From CF-161 sp035259145 (lineage in GTDB: Bacteria; Chloroflexota; Dormibacteria; Dormibacterales; Dormibacteraceae), in contig DATFWQ010000346.1 of NCBI GenBank assembly GCA_035259145.1, positions 1 to 19,624 on the forward strand: a DNA stretch of 19,624 bases, written 5' to 3'. This document shows, piece after piece, positions 13,941-19,624 of this stretch (positions within the stretch are counted from its first letter, which is position 1; each line of letters opens with the position of its first letter). The position numbers were made by a program, and so were the translations under genes. The notes under the pieces are model-generated. The model had not been told where the DNA came from. It saw only the letters and a list, made by a program, of their open reading frames with translations, and ran no database searches.

Positions 13941-15431
13941 ATGACCGTTCGGGTCAGCGGCAGGCCGCTGACGTTCGCTGAGGTGATCGCAGTCGCCCGT
14001 GGTGGCGAGCCTGTGGAGCTCGCGGGCGAGGCGCGCGAGACGATGCGACGGACCCGAGCGCGGGTTGAAGAGCTGGCGGTGGGCGAGCAGCCCGTCTATG
14101 GAATCTCTACCGGGTTCGGCGCCCTCGCCGGGACCCGGATTCCTCCCAGCCGGCGCTCGGAGCTGCAGCACGCGCTGATCCGCTCGCACGCCGCCGGCAT
14201 GGGGGAACCAGTGGCCGCCGAGGTCGTGCGGGGCATGATGCTGCTGCGGCTGCGGACGCTGGCGACGGGCTGCTGCGGGGTCCGGCCGGCCGTCGCTGAA
14301 GCGCTCGCGGCGCTGCTGAACGCCGGGCAGGTACCGGCCGTGCCCATTCACGGCTCTCTAGGGGCCAGCGGCGACCTGGCGCCGCTGGCCCACGTCGCAC
14401 TGTGCCTGATCGGCGAGGCCGAGACGCCGCCTGCTGGGGCGGGACCGCTCAGGCTGGAGGCCAAAGAGGGGCTGTCGCTGGTCAATGGGACCGACGGGAT
14501 GCTTGCCATGCTGGTGCTGGCGTGTGAAGACGCCCGGCTGCTGTTCCGGTCGGCAGACGTCACCGCCGCCATGAGCGTCGAGGCGCTGCTCGGCACCGAT
14601 CGAGCCTTCGCCGCCGAACTTCAGGCGCTGCGGCCTCATCCAGGCCAGGCGCGGAGCGCAGCCAATCTGAGCCGCCTGATGGCAGGCTCCGGCATCGTCG
14701 CCTCCCACCGCCACTCGGCACACGCCGTCCAGGATTCCTACTCCATGAGGTGCAGTCCCCAGGTTGCAGGCGCTGCTCGCGACACGCTGGATTTCGCAGA
14801 ACAGATCGCAGAACGCGAGCTCGCGGCGTCCATAGACAACCCCGTCGTGCTGCCCGACGGCCGGATCGAGTCGAACGGCAACTTTCACGGCGAGCCGCTG
14901 GCCTTTGCGTGCGACTTCCTTGCGATCGCCTCGGCGGAGGTGGGCGCGATCGCCGAGCGGCGCGTCGACCGCCTGCTCGACCCGCACCGCTCATCGGGCC
15001 TGCCGGCCTTCCTGGCGCTCGAGCCCGGGGTCCACTCCGGGCTGATGCTCGCCCAGTACACGGCCGCTGCCCTGGTCGCCGGGAACCGCCTTCTGGCCAA
15101 CCCCGCAAGCACGGACTCGGTGCCGACATCCGGCATGCAAGAAGACCACGTGTCGATGGGCTGGAGCGCCGCGGTAAAGGTGCGACAGGTCCTGGCCAAC
15201 CTCTGTCGCATCCTTGCGGTCGAGCTTGTGTGCGCGGCGCGGGCGCTGGAGCTGCGGACCCCGCTGCACCCGGCGCCGGCGACGGCAGCCGTGCGAGACC
15301 TGGTCCACGATCGGATCGGAGGCGCCGGCCCCGACCGGTCGGTTGCGCCCCAGCTGGCCGAGGCGGCTCAGCTGGTGCAGAGCGGCGCCGTGGTCGCCGC
15401 GGTGGAGCGGGTGCTCGGACCACTGCAGTGA
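13941..15431 (+). CDS. hutH: Histidine ammonia-lyase
   Basis: Eliminates ammonia from L-histidine to give urocanate, the first step of histidine degradation in the cytoplasm. 496 residues, slightly short of typical (about 510). The Ala142-Ser143-Gly144 triad that cyclises to the MIO prosthetic group sits in GSLGASGDLAPL and matches the numbering of the Pseudomonas putida enzyme. Tyr53 in YGISTGFG is the conserved catalytic tyrosine. DSYSMRCSPQV and FHGEPLAFACDFL are family hallmarks in the second half. I chose ATG 13941, with GAGGA just upstream though close to the start. It overlaps hutI by 4 bases (GTGA). The cluster order hutH-hutI-hutU implies a single transcription unit with hyuAB. Confidence 0.95.
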   Translation: MTVRVSGRPLTFAEVIAVARGGEPVELAGEARETMRRTRARVEELAVGEQPVYGISTGFGALAGTRIPPSRRSELQHALIRSHAAGMGEPVAAEVVRGMMLLRLRTLATGCCGVRPAVAEALAALLNAGQVPAVPIHGSLGASGDLAPLAHVALCLIGEAETPPAGAGPLRLEAKEGLSLVNGTDGMLAMLVLACEDARLLFRSADVTAAMSVEALLGTDRAFAAELQALRPHPGQARSAANLSRLMAGSGIVASHRHSAHAVQDSYSMRCSPQVAGAARDTLDFAEQIAERELAASIDNPVVLPDGRIESNGNFHGEPLAFACDFLAIASAEVGAIAERRVDRLLDPHRSSGLPAFLALEPGVHSGLMLAQYTAAALVAGNRLLANPASTDSVPTSGMQEDHVSMGWSAAVKVRQVLANLCRILAVELVCAARALELRTPLHPAPATAAVRDLVHDRIGGAGPDRSVAPQLAEAAQLVQSGAVVAAVERVLGPLQ

Positions 15432-16642
15432 ACCTGGTCGTTCGGAATACACGCCGGCTCGTCACCTGTGACGCGACGCTCGGCGAGGGGCCGCTTGGAG
15501 TGATCCCCGACGGGGCGCTGATTGCGACTCGCGGTCGCATCGTGTGGGTGGGTCCCGAGTCGTACCTGCGGAGCGTGGCCCCGCGTGGTGCGGTCGAGCT
15601 CGATGCAGGCGGCCGTGCGGTGATCCCCGGTCTGGTCGAGTGCCACACGCACCTCGTCTTCGCGGGCGACAGAGGGCCTGAGTTCGCTGCGCGCATGCGG
15701 GGAGACTCATATCGGGCGGGCGGGATCATGACGACTGTCAAAGCCACACGCGCGGCCTCAGACGCGGAGCTGCAAGCGCTGGCGCAGGAGCGGGTGGCAC
15801 GCTTTCGCTCATTCGGCGTCACCACCGTGGAGGCCAAGAGCGGATACGGTCTGGAGCAGGCCCAGGAACTCCGCCTGCTGCGGATTGCATCTCAGCTGGA
15901 CGGTGTGGTGCCGACGCTGCTGGCTGCCCACATCGTGCCGGCGGAGTTCAGTCACCGGTCCGACCAGTACGTGGACCTGGTCTGCGGGTCGATCGTGCCC
16001 GCGGCTGTCGGACTGGCCGCGTTCTGCGACGTCTGGTGTGAGCCGGACGGCGCGTTCAGCGTCCTGCAGTCGCGCCGAGTCCTGGAAGCTGGGCTGGCCG
16101 TCGGCATGCGACCGAAGGTCCACGCCGACCAGCTCAGCCACGCCGGCGGGAGCGCGCTGGCGGCTGCTGTCGGCGCTGTTTCGGCCGACCATCTGGAGCA
16201 CGCGACGCCGCTGGACGCAACTGCCCTGGCGAGGGCCGGCACCGTGGCGGTATTGATGCCCGGAGCGTCGATGATGACCGGGGAGCCCTTCGCACCCGCG
16301 CGCATGCTGCTCGACCATGGGGTCCACGTCGCGCTCTCGACGGACTTCAACCCCGGCACCTCCTACTCCGAGAACCTGCAGCTGGCGGTTGCGCTGGGGT
16401 GCGCCTGCCTTCGGATGACCCCCGAGGAGGCCCTGCTTGGCGTGACGCGGCATGCCGCAGCGGCCCTCGCCCGCAGTGACCGCTGCGGCCGCCTGGCGCC
16501 GGGCCTAGACTGCGACCTCCTGGTCCTCGAAAGCCGCAGCGAGATCGACCTCGCCTACCACTACGGGGTCAACCTGGTGGCCTCGGTCGTGAAGGGGGGA
16601 AAGCTCGTCACCCAGGAGGAGGAAGCTGGTGGCGCCGAGTGA
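15428..16642 (+). CDS. hutI: Imidazolonepropionase
   Basis: Hydrolyses 4-imidazolone-5-propionate to N-formimino-L-glutamate, third step of histidine degradation. Amidohydrolase fold, 404 residues, normal length. Metal and substrate signatures are ECHTHLVFAGDR (His73 and His75 as zinc ligands), EAKSGYGLE, KVHADQLSHAGGS, SADHLEHA and LSTDFNPGTS, the last carrying the catalytic aspartate. The start is a GTG (15428) overlapping the hutH stop codon as GTGA, so coupling is expected; no separate Shine-Dalgarno is strong. Its end overlaps hutU by 14 bases. The open frame extends upstream inside hutH, but that part is a shadow of hutH. The product formiminoglutamate needs a further enzyme not found in this window. 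Confidence 0.95.
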   Translation: MNLVVRNTRRLVTCDATLGEGPLGVIPDGALIATRGRIVWVGPESYLRSVAPRGAVELDAGGRAVIPGLVECHTHLVFAGDRGPEFAARMRGDSYRAGGIMTTVKATRAASDAELQALAQERVARFRSFGVTTVEAKSGYGLEQAQELRLLRIASQLDGVVPTLLAAHIVPAEFSHRSDQYVDLVCGSIVPAAVGLAAFCDVWCEPDGAFSVLQSRRVLEAGLAVGMRPKVHADQLSHAGGSALAAAVGAVSADHLEHATPLDATALARAGTVAVLMPGASMMTGEPFAPARMLLDHGVHVALSTDFNPGTSYSENLQLAVALGCACLRMTPEEALLGVTRHAAAALARSDRCGRLAPGLDCDLLVLESRSEIDLAYHYGVNLVASVVKGGKLVTQEEEAGGAE

Positions 16643-18326
16643 AAACGTGACTGGACCCCGACTCGTCAGAGCCCCACGGGGCTCGTCGCTGACCTGCCGC
16701 GGCTGGGCGCAGGAAGCAGCGCTGCGCATGCTGATGAACAACCTGGACCCCGAGGTCGCCGAGCGTCCCGACGACCTGGTCGTCTACGGCGGCACCGGCA
16801 GGGCGGCGCGGAGCTGGGAGGCGTTCGACGCCATCGTGGCCGCGCTGCGCGACCTGGCCGATGACGAGACGCTGCTGGTCCAGTCAGGCAAGCCGGTCGC
16901 AGTCTTCCGCACCCATACGTTCGCGCCTCGTGTGCTGATCTCCAACAGCATGCTGGTGCCGAAGTGGGCAGACTGGGACACCTTCCGCGCCCTGGAGCAG
17001 GCGGGCCTGACCATGTACGGCCAGATGACCGCCGGGTCCTGGATCTACATCGGCACCCAGGGCATCCTCCAGGGCACGTACGAGACCCTGGCCGAGCTGG
17101 CAGACCAGCACTTCGGCGGAACGCTGCGCGGCCGCGTCGTGCTGACAGCCGGCCTCGGCGGCATGGGCGGCGCCCAGCCGCTGGCCGTGACCATGAACGA
17201 GGGCGTGGCGCTGATCGTGGAGGTCGATCGAGCACGCATCCGGCGGCGGCTGCAGACGCGCTACCTCGACCGCTCGACCGCAGACCTCGACGAAGCCCTG
17301 GCCTGGGTCGAGGAGGCGCGGGCGGCAGGCAGGGCCCTTTCGATCGGACTGGCCGGCAACGCCGCCGACGTACACGTCGAGCTCGTCCGCCGCGGCTTCC
17401 GGCCGGACGCGGTCACCGATCAGACGTCCGCGCACGATCCGCTCAACGGCTATGTGCCGGTCGACCTCTCTCCGCACGACGCGGCGGACCTTCGGCGGCG
17501 TTCGCCCGAGGATTACGTCCGCCAGGCGCACAGGTCCATGGCCGACCAGGTTCGGGCAATGCTCGCCCTCCAGGAGGCGGGTGCGGTGGTCTTCGACTAC
17601 GGCAACAACCTCCGGCAGGGGGCCCGGGAAGGTGGCTGCGAGCGTGCCTTCGACTACCCCGGCTTCGTACCCGCCTTCATCCGCCCCATGTTCTGCGAGG
17701 GCAAGGGGCCCTTCCGGTGGGTCGCCCTCTCAGGCGACCCTGAGGACATCCTCGCGACCGACCGGGCGGTGCTGGAGCTGTTCCCGCATGACCAGCGGCT
17801 CCAGCGGTGGCTGCGGATGGCGGAGGAGCGAGTCGCCTATCAAGGACTGCCGGCCCGGATCTGCTGGCTGGGCTACGGCGGGCGAGCGGCGGCGGGGCTG
17901 GCCTTCAACCGGCTGGTGGCTGAGGGCCGGGTTCGGGCACCCATCGTCATTGGACGCGACCACCTGGACGCGGGCAGCGTTGCGTCGCCTTACCGAGAGA
18001 CTGAGGCGATGGCCGACGGTTCCGACGCGATCGCCGACTGGCCCATGCTGAACGCTCTGGTCAACACCGCGGCGGGGGCGCACTGGGTGTCGATCCACCA
18101 CGGTGGCGGGGTGGGCATCGGGTACTCACTGCACGCGGGTATGGTCGTTGTCGCCGACGGCACTGATCAGGCGGCCGAGCGTCTGGAGCGGGTGCTGACG
18201 TGCGATCCGGGCCTCGGTGTCGTGCGCCACGCCGACGCGGGCTACGAGAGCGCTCTGCAGGTCGCGCGTGAGCGCGGGATCCGCATGCCCACGCTCGATG
18301 CCCCACGCAGCGAAGAGATGAGCTGA
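16629..18326 (+). CDS. hutU: Urocanate hydratase (urocanase)
   Basis: Converts urocanate to 4-imidazolone-5-propionate with tightly bound NAD as electrophile, second step of histidine degradation. 565 residues, as expected. The NAD-binding GLGGMGGAQ is at 175-183, QGLPARICW at 404-412 is the urocanase signature with Cys411 matching the catalytic Cys410 of the Pseudomonas putida enzyme; a Tyr replaces the usual Phe at the front of the signature. VSIHHGGGVGIGYSLHAG near the C-terminus is also typical. The GTG start follows a good Shine-Dalgarno (AGGAGGA) lying inside the end of hutI, and the overlap is 14 bases; GTG 16647 is a poorer alternative. Confidence 0.95.
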   Translation: MAPSENVTGPRLVRAPRGSSLTCRGWAQEAALRMLMNNLDPEVAERPDDLVVYGGTGRAARSWEAFDAIVAALRDLADDETLLVQSGKPVAVFRTHTFAPRVLISNSMLVPKWADWDTFRALEQAGLTMYGQMTAGSWIYIGTQGILQGTYETLAELADQHFGGTLRGRVVLTAGLGGMGGAQPLAVTMNEGVALIVEVDRARIRRRLQTRYLDRSTADLDEALAWVEEARAAGRALSIGLAGNAADVHVELVRRGFRPDAVTDQTSAHDPLNGYVPVDLSPHDAADLRRRSPEDYVRQAHRSMADQVRAMLALQEAGAVVFDYGNNLRQGAREGGCERAFDYPGFVPAFIRPMFCEGKGPFRWVALSGDPEDILATDRAVLELFPHDQRLQRWLRMAEERVAYQGLPARICWLGYGGRAAAGLAFNRLVAEGRVRAPIVIGRDHLDAGSVASPYRETEAMADGSDAIADWPMLNALVNTAAGAHWVSIHHGGGVGIGYSLHAGMVVVADGTDQAAERLERVLTCDPGLGVVRHADAGYESALQVARERGIRMPTLDAPRSEEMS

Positions 18327-18364
18327 TCTCTGGGCGGGCCTCATGGCTCAGAATGCCTTGGAAT

Positions 18365-19624
18365 ATGGCGACGACCCTGCGCGCCCGCGCGGAGATCCCG
18401 GTCGAGGACACCTGGGACGTCGAGAGCGTCTTTCATAACGACGCTGGGTGGTCGGCCGAGCGCGCGAGGGTCCTGGCCGCGCTGCCCGAGCTCGAGCGAT
18501 TCCGCGGCCGGCTGGGGGAGGGCCCAGAGGTACTCGCGGACTTCCTGGCCGCGTCCGAGCGGGTGTCGCGGGCGCTGGACCGGGTCGTGGTCTACGCCAC
18601 GATGCGCTCCTCCGTGGACGCAGCCGACGAGGTCGCTGCGGCGCTGGCCGACCAGGCCAGGGGCCTGGGCGCCCGAGTCCAGGCGGCGCTTGCCTTTGTG
18701 CAGCCGGAGCTTCTGGCGGTCGGACCGGACGTCCTCCGGCGCTGGGTGGGCGAGCATCAGCCGCTGGCGATCTACGCGCACTGGGTCGACCGTCTGGCAA
18801 GCCAGGCGCCGCACGTCCGGTCGGCAGAGGTCGAGGAGGTTCTCGGCCAGGCGTCAGAGCCTCTGGAGAGCGCGGCCTCGGTGCACGGCGTGCTCACGAA
18901 CGCCGACCTGCGCTTCGCGCCAGCGGTCGCGTCGGACGGAACCGAGTACGAGGTCGCGCACGGCGTGTACCAGGAGCTGCTCAGCAGCGCCGACCGCCAG
19001 CTCCGGCGGAGCGCCTGGGAGAGCTATGCCGACGCGCACCTGGCGGCCGCCAGGACCATGGCCGCCTGCCTCGCAACCGGAATGAAGCGCGACGTGTTCC
19101 TGGCCCGGGCGCGCGGCTATCACGACTCACTGGACGCGGCCCTGACGCCAGCGCACATCCCCCGCCGCGGTCTTCCACAACGTGATCGGCGCGTTCCGCG
19201 ACAACGTGGGCATCTGGCAGCGCTACTGGCGCTTGCGGCGCCGGGCGCTGGGCCTAGACTTGCTGCGAGAGTTCGACGCCCGGGCGCCGCTGGCGCCCCG
19301 CGTGGAAGTCGACTTTCAGCAGGCCGTGGACTGGATATCCGAGGGCATGGCGCCGCTGGGCGAGGACTACGTCCAGGACCTGCGGCGGGGAGTCCTGCAC
19401 GAGCGCTGGGTCGACGTGTACCCCAACCGGGGTAAGCGGCAGGGGGCGTTCTCGCTGGGCCGGCCGGACACGCGGCCGTTCATCTTCATGAGCTTCGGCG
19501 GCAGCCTGCAGAGCATGAGCACGCTCGCGCACGAGCTGGGGCATTCGATGCACAACCTCAACAGCGCCCGGTCGCAGCCCTACGTGTACACCCGCTACGG
19601 CCTGTTCCTGGCCGAGGTGGCGTC
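18365..19624 (+). CDS. pepF: M3-family oligoendopeptidase (PepF-like), frameshifted as given and partial at the right edge
   Basis: Zinc metallopeptidase that cleaves short peptides in the cytoplasm. The N-terminal region starts with RAEIPVEDTWDVESVF, typical of PepF proteins, and matches the family through DAALTPAHIP. A run of five C at 19159-19163 then shifts the frame: the initial frame stops at 19435 after unrelated residues, while the next frame continues the family sequence (AVFHNVIGAFRDNVGIWQRY) to the window end. Removing one C would restore it. The catalytic HELGH (zinc-binding HEXXH) is at 19530-19544 in the second frame, preceded by FIFMSFGGSLQSMSTLA. So the peptidase function lies downstream of the shift. 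Start ATG 18365 chosen; ATG 18353 is an alternative. It follows hutU by 38 bases and could be in the same operon. A sequencing error and a true mutation are both possible. Confidence 0.85.

Noticed and set aside
13326..14351. Minus-strand frame of 341 codons across the hyuB-hutH junction
   Set aside because: It crosses two genes of known families on the other strand and its product is low-complexity.
14560..15837. Long open frame (425 codons) antisense to hutH and hutI
   Set aside because: Very Arg/Pro/Ser-rich low-complexity product with no motif, opposite two well-supported enzymes.

Overview
This is a GC-rich bacterial window with strong third-position GC bias, short intergenic gaps (none above 300 bases), frequent GTG starts, overlapping genes and few strong ribosome binding sites. 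Those traits, plus a large NB-ATPase/TPR/LuxR regulator, a SufR-like repressor and a hyu-hut catabolic cluster, fit a soil or environmental member of Chloroflexota, Actinomycetota or a neighbouring lineage such as Dormibacterota. The sequence does not settle which. I saw no rRNA, tRNA, CRISPR array or insertion sequence.

Left part (1-2967, minus strand): a probable operon reading right to left. It holds a SufR/DeoR-like winged-helix regulator, a stand-alone NAD(P)HX epimerase, a beta-CASP-like metallo-beta-lactamase exonuclease and a PlsC-type acyltransferase cut by the left edge. Divergent from it is a 102-residue, probably coiled-coil protein of unknown function. Its promoter has a near-consensus -35 box overlapped by a clear palindrome. 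I infer that the regulator binds there.

Middle (3537-10075): a nitronate monooxygenase overlaps by 4 bases the end of a XerC/D-type tyrosine recombinase (minus strand). Divergent from the recombinase is an unrecognised protein with an N-terminal membrane segment. Then come a large LuxR-type ATPase regulator and a YceI-family lipocalin-like protein (minus strand), and, divergent from YceI, a GNAT acetyltransferase.

Right part (10109-19624, plus strand): a tightly packed catabolic cluster, hyuA-hyuB-hutH-hutI-hutU, followed by an M3-family oligoendopeptidase that is frameshifted as given and runs off the right edge. HutH, HutU and HutI convert histidine to urocanate, imidazolonepropionate and N-formiminoglutamate. 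No formiminoglutamate hydrolase (hutG or hutF) is seen here. An ATP-dependent hydantoinase/oxoprolinase pair sits at the head of the cluster instead. This raises the inference, not proof, that part of the flux passes through a hydantoin or oxoproline intermediate. The peptidase could supply histidine from peptides.
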